In this document: in pieces, positions 37,075 to 49,489 of the stretch
Layout of the letters: each line of letters opens with the position of its first letter
Numbering within the stretch: position 1 is the first letter of the stretch
NCBI GenBank assembly: GCA_021442155.1
Contig: CM038220.1
Coordinates: forward strand, 82,698,897-82,762,896
Length of the DNA stretch: 64,000 nt
Direction: 5' to 3'
From: Cymbidium sinense
Taxonomy: Eukaryota; Streptophyta; Magnoliopsida; Asparagales; Orchidaceae
Translations under genes and position numbers: made by a program
Notes under the pieces: model-generated
What the model was told of the DNA's origin: nothing
The model's database searches: none
The model's input: only the letters and a program-made list of their open reading frames with translations

Positions 37075-39899
37075 GAGGTTCTTAAAGATTTTCCTGCCTA
37101 CCTCCCTCTTAAATGAATAAGGTTTGTTTAATTTATCCAAAAGATTAGGTGGATGATAACTACCTAGGGATGGGTATGTATACCACTGCTGAGAGTATGG
37201 CTGAGGAGGAGGCAGTAATGGTCGTTGAGGCTGCTATGACGGCCGATAAGATCATCGAGGCAGTGGTAAAGGAGATGGAAGTGATGGTTGTGGAGCTTAA
37301 GGTCTCTCATATTGATCTCTGGCCAGTGGCTTCTCCTTATCCAATGCTGCTACTGCCCATGGCTTCTTTTCATAAGCTTTTTGTGGTTTTGGCTTTGATG
37401 AGATCATGAAAAGATAATTATTTTCTCTCCTTATTGACTAGCCACCTTATTGATTAGCTTCTTAAATGTCTTAATGGTGAAACCTTTAAGAATGAAGGTG
37501 ACCAGGCCATAATATTCTTTAATAGAATTTCAATAGCATGTTGTTCAAATAGCTACGGTTTGTATTTAATACTCAAATTGTGTCATCTAAGAATATAATC
37601 AATGAGGGACTCACCGAGGTGTTTTTATGCTATAACTAGATCGCCCACAGTTACCCTTTGTTGAGCTCTAGCAAACCTTTTAATAAAGAGTTGCTCCAAC
37701 TCAGCAAAAGACTTCAATGAATTGTTGGGGAGTTCAGCACCAATCAAAGGCTATGCCCACTAAATTGCTGACAAAGAGACAATAGTGCATAGCCAGTATG
37801 AAAGCCTAAAGTGTACTATATGTTGGAGAGGGTTTTCGCTTCCATCAAAGCTCTGGAAATAAGGAGGCACAAAACCCATAAGATATTGGATAGCAATGAA
37901 TTCCTCTAGGTAGGGTCTATCCTTTGGAACTTATGAACCACCTCAGGCTTGTGTCAACGCTTCTTTCACTTATTTTTCAACCATGAGTTTGATATATTTT
38001 TCTTATATGGAGGTACTATCCACTACCTTCCTATACATGGTAGTGTTGCCCTGCTCTACTAGAGGAAAACTCTTGGGTTCATCCAGGACATGCAACAACT
38101 CAGGCTGACTAGTCTCCACAATGGTAGGATGCATTATTGGGGCTTAATTTTGAAGTGCTAGAACTTTCACTAGCAAATCTTCAAGTCTCTTTCCCATCTT
38201 ATCGATCTGTCATCCTTTTGTTTGAGTTATTGAAGGAGGTGTTGGGTCGAATAAGTTGTATCATCCTGTTCAACCGTAACACCTTCTGAACTCTAGTGAT
38301 CCCGAATAAGAGAACCTCTAGTATCAACCATATGCACCTCTCCGAAGTCTTCCAACAAATCATCTTCATTGGGATTAAAGTTAACCTTCTCCTCTTGAGG
38401 TCACCAATCATACCCTAGGATTTCTCTTCTCGGTGAGATATTATGCTACGATATCATCCAAGGAGTCCAACCGCAGTGCACAAATGCTCGTGGTAGGGTG
38501 GGATCATGCTCATGAACAGAGATATATCTGACCTTCCCTACCACTGAAGTGCTAATCCTGTGAGGGCTATGCTCACTAGAGGATACATGCTCATGACTAT
38601 CACTTGATATGGGTGGAGTGCTACTCTTGGGAGGATCTACTACCATGGGAACAATAGAACTATCTCCTTCTCTCTCTGCTACTGCTATATTCAAGATCTG
38701 CTGAGGTGGTGGTGGTGATGGCATGACTACGATGATTTGAGGTTGCCACTCCCTCTTCACCATAACTGAAGTAAGAGGTCGAGCAAGAGAGCTCACCCTT
38801 GCCTCAGTCGGCGGCATAGATGAAATGGGATCCCTTGGCCATCAGGATCACCGTGGGCTTTCTTCCCCCGATGTTGCTCTCATGGCTTTGAGTGGAATTT
38901 TGGAAGATGGAACTGAACCGATGGTGGCGTGATGGGGAGGTGGAGGCAACACTCACTTTCTGTGGAGGCTCTCCTCCCATGATGGGTGGTACCGTCAATA
39001 GCATACTATCAATGTGACCGGCATGGGTAGCACATCGATCAAGGAAATATATGAGGGCAGAGGCTGCTAACTGCCTAGCATATCTTAACCTCTCTCTACT
39101 AGTAACATGAATTGATACTCAAGCCTCTCTAGCCCTCTCCTGATAGATCTGCTCCCTACAATACAAGGAATAACTGATTGTAGATCAAACTGGGCTTTGG
39201 ACTCTGATCGCCTATAAGCTCTGCCAACATGGCACAAAACTGTCCTGAGGCCAACATATGACCTCCTCCTATCTCAAATAGGTGCCTTATAATGAACTAC
39301 AGGTGGAGGTGATGCAGTAATTCTCCTGACATCTTCTTCCCCTTCAGAACCAGAAATAGGATGGAACTTGTTCTGCATAAGAAAAGGAGATGATACCTTG
39401 GGCGATTTCTCTACTATAATGTCGGACAATGTCTCCATCTCTTTAGTAATACGCACATGATGCCACTTGATCTTGCGGCTCTTATTGCTGGGTCTGGCTA
39501 GGTGGAGCAGTACAGGAGCTAGACCCTACCTCAAAGGTAGGGGAGACTATCCCTGAACTTAGGGTAGCCTTCCCTTTAGAGGAAGCCGAGTGGGTACTAC
39601 GCTGTGGGCAAGGATGGGAATAGAGCATGGGACTGGAACATGTGGACTTCTACCCTTCCCTCTGAGGGAAATTTAGAATCTGAGGGCATCTCAATATGGA
39701 TGACTAGCTTCTACCCAGCCACCACACTCCTGCTGATAGTGGTGAGGGTTGCCCCCTCACAAGTAATCCTAGCCCCCTCAAATACTCGACCAAAGTGTAT
39801 CTGATGAGCAAAGTCAATTTGGTGGAGGCTAGCCCGATCCAAGGCCAAATCCATCCCAAAGGGGAAAGTGAACACATACTTTTGATAATCCATTTGCAT
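37075..39899 (-). pseudogene. Gypsy (Tat/Ogre-type) gag, N-terminal and core part
   Basis: Gag of the minus-strand gypsy element; its C-terminal part lies at 26793-27900 beyond the copia insertion. A possible start is the ATG at 39899-39897, just after the leader. The first 1.9 kb is low-complexity and Pro/Ser-rich, with frames at 38446-38817 and 38804-39004, and resembles the variable N-terminal region of such gags. The gag core (about 37960-37440) is recognisable across frames: FQSFDGSENPLQHI, ELPNNSLKSFAELEQLFIKR, FARAQQRVTVGDLV, GESLIDYILR and HAIEILLKNI. A Pro/Gln-rich stretch (about 37330-37130) leads to the break. Stops and frameshifts occur throughout. Plus-strand frames at 37149-37409 and 39604-39804 are shadows. 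Confidence 0.65.
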
Positions 39900-41670
39900 C
39901 TTAACCGAAAAGTCTGAGATTAAGCTGAAATTCTATAATTTTTGAAAACAAACTCAAATCAAATTTTCTTCTTTGGTATTATGTTATCTTTTTAGATTTA
40001 ATTTAAGAGTTTGAACCCACACTCAACAATTTGAATATGTGAAGTGGGGCTCATTGAATTTAGGAGAGATTTTGAGTTCATTTGAGTTTTAGAATCCACA
40101 TTCAACAAATTTGTGTATGTTGAATGGATTCAAGTATTTTGGAGAGACTTTTGATTCTTCCATTGGTTCATATTCGAATCTGATTTTATGTTTGGAGACC
40201 CTTTATTTAAGAAATTTGAGTATGTTAAATAGAGGGTCATTTGATTTTGGGATTTTACTCATTTAACAAATTTGAGTATGCTATATGAGATGTTTGAAAA
40301 TAATTTTCTTTTTTCTTGTTTGCCCATGATGTGTATCATGTGTGAATTTAGAAATGGAATCTTTACTTAGCAAATTTGTGTATTCTAAATAAAGCCCAAA
40401 TCTATTTTTTTTTTATTTTGAAAATGGTATCTTAGAAAATTTGTGTTGCTAAATAAAGCCCAAATGTGTTTGATTTTTTGTGTTGATTTTATGTTATTTT
40501 TTGAAAGGAAGGATTTATATTTAACAAACATGGTGTGTTAAATAGAATCCAATTTATTTTCAATTTCCTTTTTATTTATTTTTTTTGAAAATGAAACTCT
40601 CATTTGACAAATTGGGTATGTCAAATGGAATTCCAATGTATTTTGAATCTAATGATTTTTGCAAAGTAGATTTCCATTTAATAAATTTGGTTATGTGAAA
40701 TGTAAGACAATTTTTATTTTTCAAAGATGAAATTTCTGTGTGTGATTATTTCTTTTTGAAAAGAAAGAAATTTCAACTTAACACATGTGGAATGTGTTGA
40801 GTGGAGTTTCAAATGGTGTGATTTTATTTCAAAAATAAAACCTCCATTCAACAAATTTGGGTATGTTCAATGAAGATGCTTATTTTCAAATTTCTACTTT
40901 TTTTTGAAAAAGGAAAGAAACACCAACTCTAATATATATAAGATATATTGAATGGAATTTCAATTTTATTAAATAATTTTATTTGGAAAAGAGATCTTCA
41001 TTCAATAAATTTGGGTATATTGAATGAAGATGTTCATTTTTTTAAATATGTGCTTTTTTGAAAGGAAAACTCCAATTTCAACATATGTGAGATATATTGA
41101 ATGGAGTTTCAATTTTATGAAATGATTTTATTTGGAAAGAGATTTTCATTCAATAAATTTGGGTGTATTGAATAAGGATTTTGATTTTCAAATATGTGCT
41201 TTTTGAAAAATGATTTTTGATTTTGAATTTGAAAAGAACCCGCATGTAATAACCTTGAAGATTGTTAGATGGGGTTGAGTTATATATATTTTGAAAATTT
41301 TGTACAAATATTTTATTATATGAACTTTTTCGAAAAGTGCTTTTTGAAAAGTGATATTTTTATAAAGGACTTATTTTTCTTTATTTATTCTTTTATTTTT
41401 TTGGAATGAACTTTACCTTACCATAGAGATGGTAAGAAAAGGGCTTTAGTCATCTCTTTGATTAAATTTTATTTTCACCTATATAAGTTCAAGGGTTTTA
41501 AGACCTACATAGAGTGAGGTCCTAAAACCTAAAAGATGTTGGCTAGCTAAGCTTAAGTCTCAAATGAGCTAAGTGCCAATGAAAAAGAGGGATAATCTTG
41601 GACTCACAGAAATACAAATCCAATATCGATACTTTATAGATAATGATCATTTACCAAAGATGGACAGAGG
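39900..41670 (-). other. Leader of the minus-strand gypsy element, with a chain of about 17 hairpins
   Basis: This stretch lies between the primer-binding site (41676-41693) and gag (from 39899). It is not coding. From 40017 to 41530 it holds inverted repeats at mostly regular intervals, nearly all built as arm, short loop often AAATTTGGGTA-like, arm. Examples: CATTCAACA / TGTTGAATG (40099 / 40118), TATTTAACA / TGTTAAATA (40518 / 40536), CATTTGACA / TGTCAAATG (40601 / 40619), ATCTTCATTCAATA / TATTGAATGAAGAT (40994 / 41018), CTTACCAT / ATGGTAAG (41417 / 41429). Unit sequence varies while pairing is kept. RNA folding, packaging or translation control are possible roles but unproven. Confidence 0.6.
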
Positions 41671-41675
41671 AACCA

Positions 41676-41693
41676 TCTCCAACAGAGTCACAA
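41676..41693 (-). other. Primer-binding site of the minus-strand gypsy element
   Basis: On the minus strand, TTGTGACTCTGTTGGAGA follows the LTR end by seven bases and resembles the GGCGACTCTGCTGGGGA block with C-to-T changes. It is followed by TGGTTCCTCTGTCCATCTTT, nearly the same as behind the site at 61665-61682. Confidence 0.6.
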
Positions 41694-41700
41694 ATATATC

Positions 41701-44700
41701 TGGGTGTTTTATTTTGTGGGATTGTGGTTGAGTTGGACAATAGATCCAGATGTACTTATTAGGGTGATCGGGTATGACATTGAGAAATGATGTACTATCA
41801 CGAGAGACAGAAGTCACCATCCTACAATGGACCTAATCACCTAATAAGGACCCCTAATGATAATGGGTCTTCGAATGTGCCAGAGATCTTTCCTCCACTT
41901 TACATGGAAAAATAAAGTAGGGTTTATTTTAAACCGGGTTCGTTAAGATCCCTATGGAGGCAAACCCCCATATTTAATTACATCCTAAGAAATGAGATTT
42001 CTTAGGAATACTCTCGATTAAGGTAAATGATCATTGTCTCCAAAGATTTCAAAGATAGGACTATCAATCAATTAGTTATTTTTTAGAAATTCAAATGGGA
42101 TTGATCAAAGGAGGAGTTATTATCGAAACCAAAGGAAGATGGATAGGGGATGCTCATGATACTAGGAAGCCTAGTGAGCATCCCAAACTACCCTATGGTT
42201 GGGCTTTATATTTTTGAATTTGAGGAGAATTCGGTGTTTTGAGTTAAATTTTTATTAGAAATCTTGGGCTTACAATTCTACAACACAAGATTGTAGAAAT
42301 TCCTAAGAAGTGAGGATTTATACTTGTAGCTCACAAAGGAAAATTGCAATCTCAGATCCTAAATCTAGGGAGCTTTGGTAAGAGCCAAAGCATGACCTAA
42401 ATCTAAGGCAAAAATGGGCATATGGTTTACCTCCACCAGAGAGAATAAACCACCCGATTGTTGGACTTACAACGGCCTGGGGGTGGGCGCCAATTAATTC
42501 CTCCTACACTTTTAAATACATGTAGGCAAGTCTTTTAAAAATAGCGTTGTTGTTTTTTTAGAAAGGAGACTAAGTCCTTAAATTCACTCCCTAAGAGAAT
42601 AGATCATGGCATGAATGATGACTTAATCTAATACAAATTTTGTTAAGTTTTATTTTGATTTTGGATAATGTTATTTGACAGGCTATGAAATTTCATATGC
42701 CTAATGCATGAGAAGATTGGTTATGGGCCAAAAATAAGAAGGAGGTTTTCTACCATGGCTCTCAAAGATCAAGCCATCTTCTTTAGCGAAGGTGGAAGTC
42801 CTCCATTAGCAAGAGTGATGCAATATGATTTATGCATGATGTGAGACATACAACATCCATAAGGGGATGATAAATCTTTTATTATCTTGATATATATCCT
42901 ATTCTTAGGTGAGGTTATGCATTGTTTAATTTAATTTTGAGTTGATTAATTGAACAAAAATTTTATTTTTTCCTAAGAGCCTAATCACATTCAGGCCATT
43001 CAACAACCACCAAACAGTTAAGAAACTAGGAAGATCATGCAATCCTATTTGCAAACATAAACAAAACATCAATCAATTTATAAAATTAGAACAAAAGAAT
43101 AAGAGACTGATATGGTTCCCACACATAACCAAAAGGAAAATGGGTAAACTCTACCCTTATACAACCCGGATTACAAAAGAACATTTACAATTAAAAGAAA
43201 TTCATGTTATGTTAGTCTTCATTCTTTATTTTGATTTGCTTCTTTTCTACCTTTTGGCTTGATTGGAATATGGTTGATCCAAAAGAATCATATGGTGCAT
43301 AAGACTTGGTCTTATGACCAATGTTCATCCTAATCCCCCATAACATTCATTCCAAATCTTAATTGCAAAATTTACATCAAAATGGGAAAGGTAAATCTAA
43401 CTAAACCTGCAAAACAAAGATTTGTTAAGCATACTACACAACCCAAGCAGTTATTTGAATAAGTTGGACTTAGCACCCCACATATGGGTAACCAAGCCCA
43501 CCTATCCTAATTTGGATTATGCTTAGGGGTATAAGTAACCTGCACAGCAAAAGCATTTATATTTTTATTACAATACCCCTTAAGCACAATCCCCTACAAA
43601 ATACATGAATAGGCTAAGATCATCCTATCATCTAGTCTACACATCCATAAACATTCATTAACATATAAAAAATCGCATCAAACCATGCCTAATATTGAGC
43701 TAGAAATGGTGACTTAGCTAATGTGCCATTTAAGGCTTGTGTGGCATGTTTTAGGTAGGCTTTAAGATTAGAATTTTTTAAGTGTGAGAGGTTTAACTTA
43801 GAGGGTGGTTTTAATTTAAGTGAGTTTAGTTGATTTATCAATTTTAGTTGATGATTTGATTTGGTTTGAATGAACCTACACTTAGTGACTAAATGTTATA
43901 AAGAGAAGAAAATAGAGGAGAACTCTCTTTCATCCCTACCTTAAAGCATTTCTAAGGTAGATTCATTAATGGATTTCCTTTAGTGAATGATTTATTATGT
44001 ATTTTAATTGATTGTAAGTTTAGATTCTTTCTAAATATATTCAATAATAAAGGCCTCTCAAAATTAGTTATGGATTACTATCACATAACACACACCCATT
44101 CATTTCTTTCCACCATGTATACCATGCATATGAATAATCCTAAGCATAGATGTTATGCAATGCAAATCTTAGCACACCTTGATGATGGATGCAAAGAGAT
44201 ATGATTTAAAATTTTGGATATTCCATGAATGCATGTCTTTATTATGCAGAAAAGAGGGACTCTTTTATCCACTAGCTAAATTCACATCCATATGTATAAA
44301 GTTATAAGTGAAATTGCCAATATTTTTTACACTAGCGTAAGTATAAGACAGACCTACTTAATACTAAAGCACTGTAGACCGACCACTTTTCTTAAATACA
44401 TGTAGATGTACAAAAGAATCAAATGGATGAAGAATCATGTAAGATATTTATGTTTGATTTTATTGTAAGATTTACATGTGTAACATGAAGGTCCTTTCCA
44501 AGTATTGACATAGAGATGCATAAAGATTTAGGCAAGTGTTGTACTCTTTCCAAATGAATTATACACTTGCAAATCCTATGTAAATCCATACTAAGAGAAG
44601 GAAAGAGAACTTCATAATATACATCTTACGCTATCATCACATGCAAGCTTATGAATATTCATAACTAGCATCACTTCATTTATAATTTTTGACTTATAAG

Positions 44701-47700
44701 TTTTGGAAAGTAATTCTTGATTTAATAATGATAATAGCCACTCATATTCTTAATTTTAGCCAACACATGACATAAAGGAAATATTTCCTTTAATTAATTT
44801 TAAAAGAAATGAATGCAATATATGGCAAGCAATATTTAGCATGATTGAAAGAAATAAAGGAATATAGCACATGACTTCATTCACCCTAATTAATTCCTTT
44901 GGAAAATCCTAAAAAAATAAGATCATTTAAAATGAATCAAAATTCTTTAAGACATTTTATTTTTGAATTTGATTTTTTAGGAAATGTGAGAGAGGTTTGC
45001 TAATCCTAACCCATTCCCCAAAGTATGAATTGGTTTAGTTTAATTTGGAACAATAAAGTTGATTTTATATTTGATTAGGTTAAGGTATGAATTAAATCCA
45101 TTAATTATGTCTTACCACTAATTTTAGCATAATTATCCAAGTAATTATGAGCCAACATATGATATGCAACCACATGGAAATTAAATCAACAATGCACATA
45201 AGAAATAAATTGGCCTAATTTGGATCACAAATTAGTTAATTAGCTATTTAATTAAGTACTTTTATAACCCTCCTACACATGTAGTTTGATTATAATTTCC
45301 TTTGGAAAACTTATTGAACACTAAGAATCTACCCAAGAATTGAATGATTAAGTTCTGGAATGATGGTTTTGAGTTTGATTAATTGAATTAAATTAAGTGA
45401 TTAGGCCACCATTAATAATTATAACTTAGTTAAGTGTTTATCCAAATGAAATAGACTTAGGGGAAAAGATTGGACAAGAAGTCCTAATCTCATTCCCTAA
45501 ATCCATTCATGGTTTAATGATGGTTAGCAAGCTTAACTAATGAATTTATCACTGTTTAACATGTTAATTAATCATTTAATTAATTATGAAAGTGATTAGG
45601 GATAAAACAAGTAATTTCCTAATTAATCAAAATAAATTCCAAGAAAATAATGGGAGGTAGGTCATCCCTCCAATTAATCTCAAAAAGTTTGGAGTTAATT
45701 GCAATTAATTAGAGAGTAATTAGCTTAATTATATTTCTAATAAAACTCAAAATGAGTTAAAATCACTAATTTTAATTTTCTATTATTCTTATCTAAATTA
45801 TCTTTAAAATGAACATGAGTTTGTATTTTTTTGGATTTTTCTATATTTAATTATGAATTTTGGAAGTTTCAGCATTAAAATTAAATTAATTAAGCCTAAT
45901 TAACCCCTAATCCGAGCTACATGGAGGCCATGCTTTCCATGTGGCATGAGATAGGTTATTTTAAGTTATCACATCTACTAAGTCAGCAAGGGATGGGCGT
46001 GCTAAGATCGGATAGTCAAGATTAATCCCACAATTTAGGCATAAATCAAAGGGGATCTAGCATGATCTAATCACAGTCGTCTGTTCTAATCACATAGAAT
46101 GCACAATGTGTGTTCTTTCTCCTTCGTGAGTGACAAGAGATGAACACCATTCATCTCTCCTCATTCAATTTAAGCTCCCTCGAGCTCAGATAGGTATCAA
46201 AATGATCCCACACCTTCGGAAGGAGGGGATGCACATCCAACGGTCAAGATCCAATGGGGTGACACTTTTCTTCAAAAGCGGACCAGGAAATTTTCTAAGC
46301 CTATGGTTTCAAGCAATTACGTGAGGCTATCATCTTGCTTCTAATGGAGGAGGTACCTTAGTAGAGAAAGCCCTATTGAAGGAATTAAGAAGTGGATGGT
46401 TGACCAAGGTCCCCTTCAATGGATATTGACATTGATCGAAGTGATGCTTCCCGTGAGTTGGAGACTTGGGAAATGACTTGTTGAGCTCGATGAAGTCCAC
46501 CGATGCAAGGTTAATTTAGTTTTGATGGAGAATTAGATGAGTTGAGGATTGATCTCCCTATTTTGGCTAAAACCAAGAAAATCAATGGAGGAATGGCTTG
46601 GAAATTGCTTGGGAGGCTTAATGAATCTTTTTAGCTCTATGGAATTGAGTGCTTGTCATTTGAGTGAGAATAAGGGGAGTATATCTCCCCTCCTTGATCG
46701 GATGGTGATGAGCTATTTTGCCATTTTTATCAATGGCAAGGAAAGCATGGTTTGATCTATCAATCACCCACATGAGTCATTTTGAGTAAAGGAGGTCGTT
46801 TGGCTGTCATGCATGACCCAAGCTCATGGTTCTCCACCCTCTTGGTGCCCATGTGGACCAATGGAAAAATGCCAAGTGCCTTGAGAGAAAATGACCAAAT
46901 TCCAAGTGAATTTGGTCATAAGATACCCTTGACCTAAGGGCAAAGTGGTCATTTGATTTTGAACAAATTTGAAATGATTCAAAAATGGGTAATTTCAAGT
47001 GATTTGGAGTTCATTTGATTTGATTTGGTTTAATTTGATCCATTTAGGTCAAATTAAATTAGTTGAAACAAAATTGGGTCAAATCATGGTAAAGTCAAGT
47101 TCAAATAATCATTTAGAACCTACATTGGTTTGGTTCAATTTGATTTAGATTTGGTTCGAATTTAGGTCAAATGGGTCAAGTTGACAATTTGACCCATTTG
47201 ACCCAATTACATTGGTTGGTTTAGGCTTGGTTGATCATTTGAAATGTATTGCAAGCTTTGGTTTTAATCAATTTTGATTTAGTTTGATTTCAAGTTGATT
47301 TGACCTTTAGATCAAGTTTTATGGTCAATTGGGCTAGGTTGGGTCTAATTGGTTAATTAAAAGCTTTGGTCAAGTTCAACAAGTGATTTGGAATGAATTT
47401 GACCAATTGGTTGCAATCAATTTGGCTTATATCAAGATTTAACCATTTTGACTTTTAGATCAATTTAAATAGAAAGTGGCCAATTAGGCTTTTTAGCTCA
47501 ATTGATGTCTTGATCATGTTCAATCATTGATTATGGATTGGTTTAGATGAATGGTTTCACTCAGTTTATCTTATAATGAATTTTGGCTTGTTTAGGTTTC
47601 ATTTGGGCTAAGTGTTGACATGGTCAAAGGCAAGTTTTTAGTTTGACCCAATTTGAATTGATCATCCTAGGATGATTGTTGCTCATAATGTGAGTTTGTA

Positions 47701-48790
47701 ATTCAATCAATCAATTTGGGTTGGATTAGAATTTGACTCAAAAGGTCCTTTAGGTCACTTTGGGTCAAGTGAGCCTAAATGGGTTAATTGGCTTGATAAA
47801 GGCTTTATTTAAGTTTGGTTGAACTCACATATGGACTTATGATGAAAATATAAATCCAATTGCAAGTGATTTGGAGTCAAATGGATTTTGGTTCATTTGA
47901 AAATTTCAAGTCAAAAGGGTGAATATGGGTTTGACTTGGGTTAGTTTGATTTTGGTTTGGTGATTGTATTTTATATTTATATTTGGGCATGTGATTGAAG
48001 GAATAATCATTTGAAGAGATGATCCAAGAGTTTGGATTGATTTGAATGGATTGGCTAAGTTCAAGGATTTGACTTGAAAGGGTGTAAATTGGGGTTTAAC
48101 TTTGGGTTTAGTTTTGGTTATTTGAATTTATACTTCATTTATATTTGTGAATATAAATGAGAATATAAATGGGTTATGAGAAAATCTTTTGAGTTTGGAG
48201 TGATTTGGATTTGGTTTGAGCAAAGTTCAAAGATTTGACTTGAAAGAGTATAAGTTGGATTTTGGTTAGATTTGGATTTGAGTTTTAAATTGATTTTGGT
48301 TATTTGAATATATATTTCAATTATATTTGTGAATATAAATGAGAATATAAATGGGTTATTAGAAAATATTTTGAGTTTGGAGTGATTTGGATTTGGTTTG
48401 AGCTAAGTCCATAAGGTGAAATCAAAGGACTTTGAAAAGATTTTGGGATTTGAATTCAATAATGGGCTTCAATCATTTGATTTGGAATTGATTCATGATT
48501 TGGATTTTAGAATTGATTTATGATTTGAGAAATTCAATTGAGTTGGAATTGATTCAAGATTTGATTTGGATTTGTTTGAAGGAGAGAGGTAAGGATTAGG
48601 TTCAAGCTATAGGTAGGTAAATCTTCACCCCAAGGCATAACCTATTCCTATGGATAACTCTTCTAAATCTCTAGGTTAAGTGTTCAACTAATCACTAGAA
48701 GTGTCTTAAGACTAAGAAACTCTTAGTGTTTAAAGGAGTCCTATGTATAATATGGAGATTTGAAATCTCACTTCAAAAGTAAGGTCAACA
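41701..48790 (-). repeat. Very long reverse LTR (7,090 bp) of the Tat-like gypsy element
   Basis: On the minus strand it begins TGTTGACCTTAC at 48790 and ends AACACCCA at 41701, directly before the primer-binding site. So it is the 5' LTR of the leader and gag to its left. Its first 2.8 kb match 51486-54625 (for example TTCTTAGTCTTAAGACACTT) and its whole length matches 19852-26792 in order. Its last 2.2 kb match 61691-64000 in the same orientation. The left part (41900-43700) and the middle (43900-45900) have no convincing genes. The 46130-46755 frames are LTR DNA shared with the 54 kb copy. Confidence 0.7.
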
Positions 48791-49067
48791 ACACCTTAGG
48801 GCATGCTAGAACCTTGAGTTGTACAAGGCTAAAATGATTCAAGCTCACAACAAGTTGTTCTATCATAGAGTTTTTCAAGTAGGAGAGCTTGCTTTAGTTC
48901 TAAGGAGACTAATTATTTCCCGTCGAAAGATGGGAGGTATGTTTGAACCCACTTGGGAAGGCCCTTTTGTCATAGAGAAAGCATACCAAGGAGGATCTAA
49001 TCAACTCATAAATTGTAAGGGAGAGCGTCCTATGCTTCCAATCAATGAACTCTACCTAAAGAAATAA
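48791..49067 (+). pseudogene. C-terminal end of a gypsy pol (integrase tail)
   Basis: The 48819-49067 frame (82 aa) matches the integrase C-terminal region of Ty3/gypsy polyproteins, in order AKMIQAHNK, FQVGELALVLRR, GGMFEPTWEGPFVIEKAYQGG and MLPINELYLKK. The WEGP block is the most diagnostic. In-frame coding continues back to an in-frame stop at about 48808, and the trace NLELYK precedes the ATG. The frame is cut off by the reverse LTR at 48790, so the rest of pol is lost or displaced. It stops normally at 49067, before a non-coding 3' region and an LTR in the same direction. Confidence 0.8.
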
Positions 49068-49149
49068 TATCCATAAATCTTGTTTGAAAATAATCATCAA
49101 TAAAACTTCTTTTCACATCAAGTCCCATCTCTTATATGTTAGAAACATC

Positions 49150-49412
49150 TTTTGCTTGACCACACAATGTGTTTAGGGTAGGTGTAAGAGAACCCAAGCG
49201 GCATCCTATCCCTTCATAACACAAACACAAACCATAGATGATCCTCCAGTGCTACTAGGTTAGGTGTAAAAGAACCCAAGAGGCATCCTATTTATACTAG
49301 TACAACTAAGTTAGATGTAAGAGAACCCAAGCAACATCCTTTCTTAGTGGAGTAACATTCTTACATGTTTAGGATTGGTGTGAGAGAACACAAGCGGCAT
49401 CCTATTCCTTTT
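49150..49412. repeat. Four dispersed copies of a ~40-bp unit
   Basis: GTGTAAGAGAACCCAAGCGG-like words followed by CATCCTAT recur near 49166, 49263, 49316 and 49380, with different sequence between them. Confidence 0.8.
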
Positions 49413-49489
49413 TTCAAAACATAAACAAACACATATCTTTTATCTTGAGCTACTTTGATGTCGGAGCATGCCCCCCATGGCACTCACTC

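Noticed and set aside
38446..38817. 123-aa Pro/Ser-rich minus-strand frame as an independent gene
   Set aside because: It is collinear with and upstream of the gypsy gag core on the same strand, between the leader and that core, so it is best read as the variable N-terminal part of gag.
40990..41035. Possible microRNA precursor (14-bp perfect stem)
   Set aside because: The stem is too short for a plant microRNA duplex of about 21 bp, and it is one of many units in the array.
39980..41200. Regular short repeats with dyad symmetry and spacers, resembling a CRISPR array
   Set aside because: The setting is a plant genome, the repeats differ from unit to unit, the intervening sequences are themselves related, and no cas genes exist.
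48785..48800. Target-site duplication of the reverse long-LTR element (ACACC on its right)
   Set aside because: The left end of that element is missing from the window, so no matching copy can be shown.
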